Shown here in pieces: positions 28,314-36,606 of a DNA stretch of 64,000 nt; the stretch's first letter is position 1, and each line of letters opens with the position of its first letter. The notes under the pieces are model-generated. The model had not been told where the DNA came from. It did not search any database and was given only the letters and a program-made list of their open reading frames with translations. Origin of the DNA: Halomonas qaidamensis (GTDB lineage: Bacteria > Pseudomonadota > Gammaproteobacteria > Pseudomonadales > Halomonadaceae); contig NZ_CP080627.1 of the NCBI RefSeq assembly GCF_025917315.1, positions 3,658,001 to 3,722,000 on the forward strand. The letters are read 5' to 3'. The position numbers were made by a program, and so were the translations under genes.

Positions 28314-28727
28314 TCAGCCATGTACTGCACGAATACGTCCATTATCGTCTAACGCCACCATGACAAAACGTGCTTCGGTCACTTTCTGTCGCTCTTCCAA
28401 ATAGCGACCATGGGGAGGACGCACCCACACCTCAACATTAATCTTAATCGAGCTACGGCCTATTTCCCGCACGCTGGTGTAAACACTTACCATTGAACCT
28501 ACACGCACTGGGCTTAAAAAATCCATCGCTTCAATTGCTACGGTTGCTGTGCGGCCGCCTGCCTCTCTGCCTGCGGCCAGCTCGGCGGCTTGGTCCATTT
28601 GATTAACTAGCCAGCCACCCGGAATATCACCATAGAGATTGGTATCTTGCCGAGAAGCCAGTAACTTTAAGGTGAGCTGCCCCTGCGGAGCAGGTACATC
28701 GTCTAAATCAGTATCCAGCGGTGTCAT
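28314..28727 (-). CDS. Acyl-CoA thioesterase, YciA-like hotdog protein
   Basis: The 137-residue protein is a single hotdog domain. The YciA pattern is visible in DTNLYGDIPGGWLVNQMDQAAELAAGREAGGRTATVAIEAMDFLSPVRVGSMV, with the catalytic Asp/Asn region near residue 30, and in SSIKINVEVWVR later. It should hydrolyse acyl-CoAs, with broad specificity as in the family. It is divergent from pstS with only about 84 bases between the start codons. Confidence 0.88.
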   Translation of the reverse strand: MTPLDTDLDDVPAPQGQLTLKLLASRQDTNLYGDIPGGWLVNQMDQAAELAAGREAGGRTATVAIEAMDFLSPVRVGSMVSVYTSVREIGRSSIKINVEVWVRPPHGRYLEERQKVTEARFVMVALDDNGRIRAVHG

Positions 28728-28811
28728 AAGGTAGTCGCTTCAAAAGGTTATTGTTGTGATGTTGCTGCATCGCAATAGGCTGGTAATAGTTAATCACAAG
28801 AGGGGTGTCGT

Positions 28812-29765
28812 TTGAAGCGTTACAATTTACGACGAACGAGGAAATATCGGTTGCTGCTGATTGTCATTGGTTGGCTTCTAATGACAAGTAACTTTGCCTG
28901 GAGCCAGCCAGCCTCGGTGAGCGGCACATTAGGTGCTGTCGGTTCTGACACCATGGCAGGGTTGGTGCTGCGCTGGGGCGAAGCCTTAAACGCTCGCTAT
29001 CCAGATATTAACCTGCAGTTTCAAGCTGGCGGCTCAGCTAGTGCACCGACTGCCCTGGTGGCTGGTACAACTCGACTAGGTCCTATGTCGCGCCCAATGA
29101 GCGAAGCAGAACGCCAGCAATTTATTGACCGCTACGGCTATCCACCGCTTGAACTTCGCGTTGCCCAGGATGCATTAGTCGTGGTGGTGCATCGCCATAA
29201 CCCGCTGGACACCCTGACACTCCAACAAGTCGATGCCATTTTTTCAACTAGCCTCGCTTGCGGTGCTCCCCAGCCCATCCGGCGTTGGAGCACACTGATA
29301 ACAGCAACAGACTGGCCCTATGGCCAAATAGCTCCGCATGGTCGAAATCTAGCATCAGGAACCTATGGACTCTTCCAAGAAAAAGCTCTTTGCAACGGCG
29401 AGTTCAGGCGCGATATCAGCGAACACCTAGGCTCGTCAGCGGTCATCGCTGCTGTCGGTGAATCCTTCAACGCCATAGGCTATGCAGGCTATAACCATCT
29501 GAATTCCATGGTACGTGCACTTCGCCTAGTAGATGAGCACGGCACCGCTATTGCGCCTGACGAACGCTCCATACAACAGGGAAACTATCCATTGTCACGC
29601 GACCTCTATCTTTACGTTAATCTGCCTCCCAGCGAATCACTACCGCCCGTGGAACAAGCCTTTCTATCGCTTATTTTTTCCGACGCAGGTCAGCAGATTG
29701 TTAAAGCAGCAGGCTTTGTGCCGCTCCCTAAACGCCTACGCGATGCTCAGCGCCAACGCCTGTGA
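28812..29765 (+). CDS. pstS: PstS-type phosphate ABC transporter substrate-binding protein
   Basis: The 317-residue exported protein has a basic N-terminus and hydrophobic signal (about 12-32, ending FAWSQ). The mature PBP-like domain shows GAVGSDTMAGLVLRWGEAL, GGSASAPTALVAG, GPMSRPMSEAE, LVVVVHRHNPLDTLTLQQVDAIF and GRNLASGTYGLFQEKAL, the phosphate-binding pattern of PstS. It starts with TTG after an AGAGGGG site. It is the first gene of pstSCAB-phoU, but the clear Pho box lies after it, not before it. Confidence 0.9.
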   Translation: MKRYNLRRTRKYRLLLIVIGWLLMTSNFAWSQPASVSGTLGAVGSDTMAGLVLRWGEALNARYPDINLQFQAGGSASAPTALVAGTTRLGPMSRPMSEAERQQFIDRYGYPPLELRVAQDALVVVVHRHNPLDTLTLQQVDAIFSTSLACGAPQPIRRWSTLITATDWPYGQIAPHGRNLASGTYGLFQEKALCNGEFRRDISEHLGSSAVIAAVGESFNAIGYAGYNHLNSMVRALRLVDEHGTAIAPDERSIQQGNYPLSRDLYLYVNLPPSESLPPVEQAFLSLIFSDAGQQIVKAAGFVPLPKRLRDAQRQRL

Positions 29766-29766
29766 G

Positions 29767-29784
29767 CTGTCATTTAATTGTCAC
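29767..29784 (+). promoter_or_regulatory. Pho box between pstS and pstC
   Basis: CTGTCATTTAATTGTCAC matches the PhoB consensus of two 7-base repeats (CTGTCAT and TTGTCAC) separated by four A/T bases, giving the standard 11-base period. It begins two bases after the pstS stop and would activate pstCAB-phoU under phosphate starvation. Confidence 0.8.
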
Positions 29785-29814
29785 AAACAAACGATAGGGT
29801 AAGGAGACTCGACC

Positions 29815-29865
29815 ATGCATGCTTATTTTTGTGACGGCTTTCGCTTTTCTATGATGTCGACATGA
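29815..29865 (+). CDS. 16-codon leader ORF coupled to pstC
   Basis: An ATG with a strong TAAGGAG site eight bases upstream opens a 16-codon frame, MHAYFCDGFRFSMMST. Its TGA overlaps the pstC ATG as ATGA. The pstC start itself has no recognisable ribosome-binding site, so ribosomes reading this mini-ORF would re-initiate on pstC. It may be a coupling device or a true leader peptide. Translation is not proven. Confidence 0.6.
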   Translation: MHAYFCDGFRFSMMST

Positions 29866-30980
29866 CTCCTCCTCGGCTACCCTTTTCGCGTCAGCCGCTG
29901 CGCCACATGCAAGACAGACTTGCCACTGGGCTTATTACCGCCGGTGGTATTGGTGTCTTATTGGCCATTTTAGCGATTGGCATTTTCCTAATATGGGAAA
30001 CGCTACCGCTGCTCGCTTTTGGCGACACAGTCTCTCTCAATAAACTTTCGCCCCTGGCCTGGGGCACGTTAAAAGCCGCACTGGCTGCCATGCTATTCGC
30101 AACACCCATTGCCCTGGGTGCAGCGATGTACTCAGCGCTATTTATGTCAGCACGTCTTCGTAGCCGTTTAAAGCCAACGCTTGAACTGATGGAAGCGGTA
30201 CCTGGTGTTGTCATTGGCTTTATTGCCGGTTTACTACTCGCCCCTTGGGTAGAGCGACACCTGGCCAGCACCCTACTAATCATCATTTGGTTACCACTTA
30301 GCGCCGTCTTTGCGGGGTACCTGTGGCACCGGATTGCTGCCCGCTTTCGCCAGCGGCTGCCGCTTTCCTGGGCTGGTTTATGGCTTCTTCCCTGGCTGGC
30401 CGGCATGACGGTTCTGGCTATGTGGATGGCTCCCCTTATCGAGCAGCATTGGCTTGGCGGCGATCTGCGTCGTTTGTTGGATCAACGTTACGGTCTTGAT
30501 TACGCCACGCGAAATGCATTAATTGTAGGCATTGCCATGGGGTTTGCGGTGATACCCAGCATTTATTCGCTTGCAGAAGATGCGCTCGCGGATGTGCCCC
30601 CTACTTTAATGGAAGGCGCCCAAGCACTAGGGGCTAGTCGCTGGCAAGCGCTTTGGAAAGTTGCCCTACCCACTGCAGCGCCCGGCGTTTTTTCAGCCGT
30701 GATGATTGGTGCTGGCCGCGCCGTTGGCGAAACCATGATTGTCTTAATGGCCAGCGGCAACACCGCACTCTTTAGCGCCAGTCCGTTTGAAGGTCTACGT
30801 TCACTATCAGCCTCTATCGCCATTGAACTTCCCGAGGCATCACCGGGTGGGTTGACCTACCACTTGCTGATAATGGCAGCACTGGCCTTATTCATTTTTA
30901 CTTTTGTGGTGAACACGTTAGCTGAAATAGTCAGGCAACGCCTGCGCCGACGCTATCAACGCTTAGGAGGCACACGCTAA
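29862..30980 (+). CDS. pstC: Phosphate ABC transporter permease PstC (compact form)
   Basis: The 372-residue inner-membrane protein has one N-terminal helix (about 20-45, LITAGGIGVLLAILAIGIFLIW), then the MetI-like transmembrane domain from about 65, with TLELMEAVPGVVIGFIAGLL and the ABC-contact EGAQALGASRWQALWKVALPTAAPG (EAA loop). Sequence resembles the Pseudomonas-type PstC, but those proteins are 650-750 residues with a large periplasmic domain after helix 1, absent here. The start overlaps the leader ORF, and pstA starts on its last base. Confidence 0.92.
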   Translation: MTPPRLPFSRQPLRHMQDRLATGLITAGGIGVLLAILAIGIFLIWETLPLLAFGDTVSLNKLSPLAWGTLKAALAAMLFATPIALGAAMYSALFMSARLRSRLKPTLELMEAVPGVVIGFIAGLLLAPWVERHLASTLLIIIWLPLSAVFAGYLWHRIAARFRQRLPLSWAGLWLLPWLAGMTVLAMWMAPLIEQHWLGGDLRRLLDQRYGLDYATRNALIVGIAMGFAVIPSIYSLAEDALADVPPTLMEGAQALGASRWQALWKVALPTAAPGVFSAVMIGAGRAVGETMIVLMASGNTALFSASPFEGLRSLSASIAIELPEASPGGLTYHLLIMAALALFIFTFVVNTLAEIVRQRLRRRYQRLGGTR

Positions 30981-32404
30981 TGCATTGGCAGCGTGTTGGC
31001 TTGTCAAAAAGCAGTTTTTCAAACATAAACGGTAGCGGGCTCTGGCCGTGGCTTTGTGCTGCCTGTGTGTCGCTTTCGTTATTAATGTTGGCATCATTAA
31101 TAACGCTATTGGCGGTTCGCGGGCTAGGCCATTTTTGGCCAGCATCTCTTGAGGAAGTCACCCTAAATTCAGGTGAGGTTGTGATTGGACAGCCGGTACG
31201 TGAAATGGCGCTGCCTAAAGGAGCAGGGACTGAGCGGCTCTATTTCACTGGTAATCAAGAGGTGACGGGAAGCAACTGGCACTGGATTGCCATTGATGAC
31301 ATTAGCCAGCAGACCAAGCCAGCAGATCTTATCCGCTTAACGCGTACCCCATGGGGCGATTTTATCGGCCGTTTAACCGCTATGGAGAGTGGCGATCAAC
31401 GACTAACAGACCAGGCAGCCTGGGCCTTCATCCAAGATGCGCTTGCCTTACCCGTCAACCAACGGCCCCCTGGAACGTTAGTGCTAGCTACCGCAGACGG
31501 CCAAACCCTTCGTCAACCGCTGGCGAATGTTAGCCACTTTCAATCGCCGAACGCTATGTCTTGGGGGGAAAAAACCATCGCCTGGGGGCAGCGCATCTGG
31601 CAATTTCTAAGTGAAGGCCCACGTGCTGCGAATACAGGCGGAGGTGTGTGGCCAGCCATTTTTGGCACCGTATTAATGGTCATTTTGATGTCAGTGATCG
31701 TTACCCCATTTGGAGTTCTCGCTGCTATTTACCTTAACGAAATTGCCCATCAAAACCGCTTAACACGTTTGGTACGCATTGGCGTACGAAACCTTGCAGG
31801 CGTGCCCTCGATTGTTTATGGCGTGTTTGGTCTTGGGGTATTTGTATACGGAATAGGCGGCTCTATCGATAGCTGGTTTTTTAGTGATGAGTTGCCTTCA
31901 CCCACTTTTGGCACCGGTGGCCTATTGTGGGCATCGCTAACACTGGCTTTGCTCACATTACCCGTGGTGATTGTTGCTACCGAAGAAGGGCTTGCTCGCA
32001 TACCCGATGCACAACGGGAAGGCGCGGTTGCACTGGGCGCTACGCGTTTTGAAATGTTGACGCGGGTTGTGCTGCCCATGGCAACACCCGCCATGCTAAC
32101 CGGGGTAATTTTGGCGATTGCTAGAGCGGCTGGAGAAGTAGCGCCACTAATGTTAGTTGGCGTTGCTAAGTTAGCGCCTCAAATGCCTGTAGATGGCGAC
32201 TTTCCCTACCTTCATCTAGAGCGCAAATTTATGCACCTCGGCTATCATTTATTTGATACTGCCTTTCACGGTGAAGATGTACAGGCTGCCATTCCCTTGG
32301 TTTTCGCTACCGCGCTACTACTGGTGTTAATTGTGCTAGTGCTTAACCTAACTGCCATATTTCTGCGTCATTATCTAAGGCGTCAGCGAGGAAACGAATG
32401 TTAG
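30980..32404 (+). CDS. pstA: Phosphate ABC transporter permease PstA
   Basis: The 474-residue permease has an N-terminal helix (about 15-45), a periplasmic domain (about 50-205) that short E. coli-type PstA lacks, and the MetI-like membrane domain (about 215-470) with [17 protein letters not shown] and the EAA loop [25 protein letters not shown]. The long N-terminal region is normal for Pseudomonas-type PstA. A strong AGGAGG lies inside the end of pstC. It forms the phosphate channel with PstC. Confidence 0.94.
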   Translation: MHWQRVGLSKSSFSNINGSGLWPWLCAACVSLSLLMLASLITLLAVRGLGHFWPASLEEVTLNSGEVVIGQPVREMALPKGAGTERLYFTGNQEVTGSNWHWIAIDDISQQTKPADLIRLTRTPWGDFIGRLTAMESGDQRLTDQAAWAFIQDALALPVNQRPPGTLVLATADGQTLRQPLANVSHFQSPNAMSWGEKTIAWGQRIWQFLSEGPRAANTGGGVWPAIFGTVLMVILMSVIVTPFGVLAAIYLNEIAHQNRLTRLVRIGVRNLAGVPSIVYGVFGLGVFVYGIGGSIDSWFFSDELPSPTFGTGGLLWASLTLALLTLPVVIVATEEGLARIPDAQREGAVALGATRFEMLTRVVLPMATPAMLTGVILAIARAAGEVAPLMLVGVAKLAPQMPVDGDFPYLHLERKFMHLGYHLFDTAFHGEDVQAAIPLVFATALLLVLIVLVLNLTAIFLRHYLRRQRGNEC

Positions 32405-33213
32405 CGTCCTTATCGTCCGACAAGGTGGCTCCAACACCCGTGACGCATTTTTCAGCTGAACAACGCTGTTTGAGCATTCACCACTTTCACCTCGCTTATG
32501 CGGGGAAAATGGCGTTAAACGACCTAACGTTAGACCTACCGCGCCACAGCGTAACGGCCTTTATTGGCCCCTCTGGCTGCGGTAAATCAACGCTGTTGCG
32601 CGCAATCAATCGGCTACACGACCTTAATGAATCGGTAACACATAGCGGCCATATTCAGCTTGAAGGACAAGATATTCATGCACCAGACATGAATGTCACC
32701 GAGTTGCGGCGGCGCGTTGGGATGGTGTTTCAGACGCCAAACCCTTTCCCTATGTCGATTTATGAAAACGTTGCCTTTGGCCTACGTTTACAACAGCGTT
32801 TACCCAAGCGAAAAAGAGACGACATCATCGAATGGGCTCTAACATCGGCAGCGCTATGGGATGAGGTAAAAGATCGGTTACATCGCTCGGCGTGGCAGCT
32901 ATCCGGAGGCCAACAACAGCGCCTAGTCATTGCTCGTACGCTGGCCGTGCAGCCAGATGTGTTGCTACTCGACGAACCAGCGTCAGCGCTAGACCCTATC
33001 TCAACCTTAAAAATCGAAGAGCTAATCCGTAACCTAAAGTCACAGCTAACACTGGTGCTGGTTACCCACAATATGCAGCAAGCCGCGCGGGTTTCTGACT
33101 ACACGGCTTTTTTGCAGCACGGTGAACTCATTGAGTACGGGCCAACGGATCAAGTGTTCACCAACCCGCGTTTACAACGCACCGAAAACTACATCACCGG
33201 CCGCATTACCTAG
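32398..33213 (+). CDS. pstB: Phosphate ABC transporter ATP-binding protein PstB
   Basis: The 271-residue ATPase has Walker [12 protein letters not shown] (about residue 59), Q-loop [19 protein letters not shown], signature [17 protein letters not shown] and Walker [13 protein letters not shown], all intact and PstB-specific in detail. It powers phosphate import by PstC/PstA and contributes to the PhoR inhibition complex. The ATG overlaps the pstA 3' end by seven bases and has GAGGAA upstream. Confidence 0.97.
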   Translation: MLASLSSDKVAPTPVTHFSAEQRCLSIHHFHLAYAGKMALNDLTLDLPRHSVTAFIGPSGCGKSTLLRAINRLHDLNESVTHSGHIQLEGQDIHAPDMNVTELRRRVGMVFQTPNPFPMSIYENVAFGLRLQQRLPKRKRDDIIEWALTSAALWDEVKDRLHRSAWQLSGGQQQRLVIARTLAVQPDVLLLDEPASALDPISTLKIEELIRNLKSQLTLVLVTHNMQQAARVSDYTAFLQHGELIEYGPTDQVFTNPRLQRTENYITGRIT

Positions 33214-33243
33214 GCCCTAAAGACATTACGTCAGGAGTGCTCA

Positions 33244-33969
33244 ATGGATATTACGAGCGATACCCACAGCCAGCATATCTCTCGCCAATTCAACCAAGAA
33301 TTGGAAGAGCTAAAAACCCACCTGATGGCCATGGGCGGCCTGGTGGAAAAACAAGTGCAAGATGCAGTTTTTGCGCTACTTGAAGGCGATAGCCGTCTTG
33401 CTGAAAAAGTGCGCGATAATGATCGCCAAGTAAACGACCTGCAACTGCAGATTGACGATGAATGCACCCGCGTACTGGCTCGTCGTCAGCCAGCGGCTTC
33501 CGATTTGCGCTTGGTGCTAGCGGTGATTCGCGCAACATCTGACCTTGAGCGCATCGGCGACGAAGCCAGCAAAATTGCTCGAAATGCATTACTTTTAAGC
33601 GAAAATAGCGGCAATATTCGCGGTCTAGTAGAAGTGCGCCATATTAGCGAGCATGTGCGTAAAATGTTACGCGATGCGCTTACCGCTTTCGCGCGTTTTG
33701 ATACCGAACTTGCGATGCAAGTTGTCCGCGAAGATGAGTTCGTTGACGACGAGTACGGTAGCGCCATGCGCTCACTAATGACCTTTATGATGGAAGACTC
33801 GCGTTCGATTAGCTCCGTACTTAGCATCATGTGGGTGCTACGCGCCTTGGAACGCGTGGGTGATCATGCCAATAACCTAGCTGAGTACGTCGTCTACCTA
33901 GTAAAAGGGTTAGATATACGCCACAGCGACCCCGATTCTATCGACCCGCAAGTGCTTAAAAAATCTTGA
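33244..33969 (+). CDS. phoU: Phosphate regulon negative regulator PhoU
   Basis: The 241-residue cytoplasmic helical protein has two tandem PhoU domains, each with the acidic metal-binding pattern (RATSDLERIGDEASKIARNA near residue 100; LRALERVGDHANNLAEYVVYL near 200). PhoU relays Pst transporter state to PhoR and moderates phosphate uptake. It has an AGGAG site and ends the pst operon in front of a terminator. Confidence 0.97.
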   Translation: MDITSDTHSQHISRQFNQELEELKTHLMAMGGLVEKQVQDAVFALLEGDSRLAEKVRDNDRQVNDLQLQIDDECTRVLARRQPAASDLRLVLAVIRATSDLERIGDEASKIARNALLLSENSGNIRGLVEVRHISEHVRKMLRDALTAFARFDTELAMQVVREDEFVDDEYGSAMRSLMTFMMEDSRSISSVLSIMWVLRALERVGDHANNLAEYVVYLVKGLDIRHSDPDSIDPQVLKKS

Positions 33970-33994
33970 CCTAGCACTCAATTCCTCCTGCAAT

Positions 33995-34024
33995 ACGCCC
34001 AGATAATTTATCTGGGCGTTTTTA
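33995..34024 (+). terminator. Rho-independent terminator after phoU
   Basis: ACGCCCAGAT at 33995-34004 pairs with ATCTGGGCGT at 34010-34019, followed by a run of Ts. It closes the pst-phoU transcript; cysZ starts only 12 bases later. Confidence 0.9.
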
Positions 34025-34036
34025 TAAGGAGCAGGC

Positions 34037-34771
34037 ATGTTGGATGCGATAACAGCGCTAAGTCGTGGTACACGTCTGGTGTACACAAAGGGCTTGCGGC
34101 GCTATATTTTCCTACCCATTCTGGTCAATATCTTCGTTTATGCTGGCATGCTGAGTTTTGTAGTCAACCGCTTTTCTGGCTGGCTAGACAGCGCAATGAT
34201 GATGGTACCAAGCTGGTTAGAGTGGTTGTCATGGCTCATCTGGCCTCTGTTCTTTATCAGTCTGCTGCTGGTAATCTTTTTTACCTTTACCCTGGTTACC
34301 CACTTAATTGCCGCACCTTTCTATGGATTTTTAGCAGCCAAGGTAGAACGCCAAGCGACAGGGCGTGAACCACTGGACGACCGCGGGCTAGCCAAAACCG
34401 CCGTCGACGCCTTAGGCCGCGAGCTAGTCAAACTCGGCTATATTCTGCCTCGTATGCTGATACTGTTTGTCATTAGCTGGATACCCGGCCTAAACCTGAT
34501 AGCCCCTATTTTATGGATACTCTTTTCTGCCTGGATCATGGCGATTACTTATTTAGATTATCCCATGGATAACAATAAGATAACTTTTAGAGATATGCGC
34601 ACACGACTATCGCAACAGTGGTGGCCCAGTCTCACCTACGGCGGATTAATTATGCTAGTGACCTGGATCCCCCTTGCCAACCTGTTCTTGATTCCCGGCG
34701 CGGTGGCAGGTGCCGTATTAATGTGGGATGACCATTACCGTGGTACGCGCGACATTACGTCTCATCGCTAA
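34037..34771 (+). CDS. cysZ: CysZ-type sulfate permease (EI24 family)
   Basis: The 244-residue membrane protein has four to six hydrophobic segments and the CysZ opening ITALSRGTRLVYTKGLRRYIFLPILVNIFVY, plus LVTHLIAAPFYGFLAAKVE and SAWIMAITYLDYPMDNN. CysZ imports sulfate for cysteine synthesis in proteobacteria. TAAGGAG lies eight bases before the ATG, directly after the phoU terminator, so the promoter must overlap that terminator or expression relies on read-through. Confidence 0.92.
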   Translation: MLDAITALSRGTRLVYTKGLRRYIFLPILVNIFVYAGMLSFVVNRFSGWLDSAMMMVPSWLEWLSWLIWPLFFISLLLVIFFTFTLVTHLIAAPFYGFLAAKVERQATGREPLDDRGLAKTAVDALGRELVKLGYILPRMLILFVISWIPGLNLIAPILWILFSAWIMAITYLDYPMDNNKITFRDMRTRLSQQWWPSLTYGGLIMLVTWIPLANLFLIPGAVAGAVLMWDDHYRGTRDITSHR

Positions 34772-34855
34772 TGGCCTATCTGCTATAACGCTAGCCCAAC
34801 CTATTTGTTACCTTAAGGTTGTTTGGCTTACCTAGTGTTATCAAGATTAAGCATA

Positions 34856-34877
34856 AGCCTTGTTAAGAAACAAGGCT
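34856..34877 (+). other. Hairpin in the leader of the copper chaperone gene
   Basis: AGCCTTGTT and AACAAGGCT form a perfect 9-bp stem around the loop AAGA, 19 bases before the start codon and just upstream of the AAGGA site. No T-run follows. It may be a 5' UTR structure of the downstream gene. Confidence 0.4.
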
Positions 34878-34895
34878 CCTACAAGGAATACGACC

Positions 34896-35375
34896 ATGCT
34901 GACCCGCGCACTCTGGCTGACGGCTCTCCTCTCTAGCAGCGTCTCTTTTGCATCGGCTCACGACGTTCAAACCGACCAGTTAAGGATTGTTCACCCTTTT
35001 GCCACACCAACTCCTCCTGGCGTAGTAAACGGTGCCGCTTATCTGGATATTACAGCTCGTACAGAACCCGTCACACTAGTTGGTGCGCAGTCACCTGTGA
35101 GTGACAGTGTTGAGCTGCATGACATGCAAATGGATGGCGATATGATGACAATGCGCCATGTCAGCGCCATTGAAATCGCTAAAGATGAAACACTGACGAT
35201 GCGCCCAGGTGGCGGCTATCACCTGATGTTAATGGGCTTACACCAGCCACTGGTAGAGGGTGAGCGTTTTCCCATTACGTTAGAGTTTGCTCAACAAGAC
35301 GACATTGAAATAGAGGTTTGGGTACAAGATGCCCAGCAAGGAAGCACAGATGCTGATCACCATCATCAGCATTAA
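34896..35375 (+). CDS. Periplasmic copper chaperone PCu(A)C
   Basis: The 159-residue protein has a signal peptide (about 1-22, ending ASA) and the PCuAC copper site: VELHDMQMDGDMMTMRHV supplies His and Met ligands and GGYHLMLMGLHQPL the second His/Met pair. Such proteins deliver Cu(I) to the CuA centre of cytochrome oxidase. The tail DHHHQH adds further metal ligands. The start is the ATG with AAGGA upstream; the frame extends 12 codons earlier through the hairpin. Confidence 0.92.
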   Translation: MLTRALWLTALLSSSVSFASAHDVQTDQLRIVHPFATPTPPGVVNGAAYLDITARTEPVTLVGAQSPVSDSVELHDMQMDGDMMTMRHVSAIEIAKDETLTMRPGGGYHLMLMGLHQPLVEGERFPITLEFAQQDDIEIEVWVQDAQQGSTDADHHHQH

Positions 35376-35416
35376 TAACCACAGCGTGCCATTGCCCTGA
35401 GCGGTGCCACCATATA

Positions 35417-35440
35417 AAAGCCCCATAGAAGTGGGGCTTT
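35417..35440 (+). terminator. Terminator after the copper chaperone gene
   Basis: AAAGCCCCA and TGGGGCTTT form a 9-bp stem with a six-base loop, flanked by A-rich and T/A-rich sequence. It lies between convergent genes and may serve both. Confidence 0.8.
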
Positions 35441-35488
35441 ATTAATAAAAACGCGTGCTTTACCTCATAAATTTAGCCGTCACACTGG

Positions 35489-35809
35489 TTACCAGCGTGT
35501 ACTGCTCCCCTCTTCACGATTTAGCTCTTCAGCACGATAACCTGATTTAGCTTTAGACTCTTCATCATCTTTGCTATTACGGCTAGAAGGAGAGTAGGTC
35601 AGCGTATTTTCGTTATCGTTGATTAAATCCTTAGCTGAATAGCTCGCAGGACCCGAGGTATTGCGCGATTCAGGCTGAATAATTTCTTGATTATCAGCGC
35701 GTTCCTGATTCAGCTCTATAGAAGATTGCGCAAATGCCATTGGGCTAGTGATTAGACCAAACAACAAACCTACAACAGCTGCTTTTTTAATGAATGATGT
35801 CAACAACAT
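35489..35809 (-). CDS. Small exported acidic protein A, unknown function
   Basis: The 106-residue protein has a clear signal peptide (IKKAAVVGLLFGLITSPMAFA, cut before QSS). The mature part is about 80 residues, hydrophilic, Ser/Asn/Glu rich and probably disordered. It shares its layout and short motifs with the protein at 36277-36606: YSAKDLINDNE here against YDKQDLTHDEG there, and SGYRAEELNREEGS against AGYDSTEELPEENS. I recognise no family. An AAGGAG precedes the start at 35809. Confidence 0.7.
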   Translation of the reverse strand: MLLTSFIKKAAVVGLLFGLITSPMAFAQSSIELNQERADNQEIIQPESRNTSGPASYSAKDLINDNENTLTYSPSSRNSKDDEESKAKSGYRAEELNREEGSSTRW

Positions 35810-36013
35810 ACCTAAAACTCCTTGACCACCTACTACATGGAGTAACCGACAGGCTAATAATACGAGATACCTTTTTGTCAGTCACCAAGCACTATATTTG
35901 AATATATTAGCTCTAAGCACTCACTATAACTCAGGCATTAACAAGGCAATAGGGTATAAACCCCCTTTCAACTACCAATAAAATGTGAGCTACACACAAA
36001 AATTAATCTACGC

Positions 36014-36043
36014 AAAAAATTAGACCCCACCTAGGTGGGGTCT
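36014..36043 (-). terminator. Terminator for the 36277-36606 gene
   Basis: AGACCCCAC at 36022-36030 and GTGGGGTCT at 36035-36043 form a perfect 9-bp stem around CTAG. On the minus strand it is followed by AATTTTTT, so it is a rho-independent terminator for transcription coming from the right, about 230 bases past the stop codon of the exported-protein gene. Confidence 0.88.
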
Positions 36044-36276
36044 TGAGCACTCTTACTGATCGCGATGTGCACTGCTGGCTTCCTATCCATTTGAGGGACT
36101 CCAACCTTGGAATTAACCCTAACCAGCGTGATAATCGTCGAATAATTCAATCCTTGAATTTAAGAGCATCCGTGCAATGAAACATCCGTGTTGCTAAATG
36201 GCTCATCCATAAGAGTAAGAGCTATACTGACTTTAGAAAATATCAGTTACTAAAGTTAATACTAGACGGGTAAGTC
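36044..36276 (-). other. Long 3' untranslated region with several inverted repeats
   Basis: This stretch separates the stop of the exported-protein gene from its terminator. I see no credible ORF. It contains short inverted repeats: ACTTTAG/CTAAAGT around 36232-36257, ATTCAA/TTGAAT around 36146-36160, and TCCAA/TTGGA around 36110-36121. With the strong terminator at its end it could be the source of a 3'-derived small RNA, which is inference only. Confidence 0.35.
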
Positions 36277-36606
36277 TTACATGCCACTATTTTCTTCTGG
36301 CAATTCTTCCGTGCTGTCATAGCCAGCATCTGATTCGCCATGTTCCATTGAGTTAGGTTCCATGTCGCTAGCGTTATCGCCTTCGTCATGGGTCAAATCT
36401 TGTTTGTCATACTCACCAGTTCCTGTAGATCCAGCAGTTCCGGTAGTGCCTGACGCGTCATCAGACTGGCTACCAACCGGCTGTTCATCTGGAGAAATAT
36501 TATTCGCTGGGTCTGCTGGCTCTTGAGCGAATGCCGCAGGACTAGCAACTAGACCGAACGCTACACTTAAAATACCAGCTTTCTTGAGTAGTTCCTTGGA
36601 CATCAT
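36277..36606 (-). CDS. Small exported acidic protein B, unknown function
   Basis: The 109-residue protein has a signal peptide (KELLKKAGILSVAFGLVASPAAFA, cut before QEP). The mature region is about 83 residues, very acidic, rich in Gly, Ser, Thr, Asp and Glu with a GTTGTAGSTGTGE linker, and likely unstructured. It appears paralogous to the protein at 35489-35809 in signal peptide, size, orientation and two short motifs (see that entry). A GGAG precedes two adjacent ATG codons at 36606 and 36603; either may start. It lies downstream of phoR on the same strand. No family recognised. Confidence 0.72.
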   Translation of the reverse strand: MMSKELLKKAGILSVAFGLVASPAAFAQEPADPANNISPDEQPVGSQSDDASGTTGTAGSTGTGEYDKQDLTHDEGDNASDMEPNSMEHGESDAGYDSTEELPEENSGM

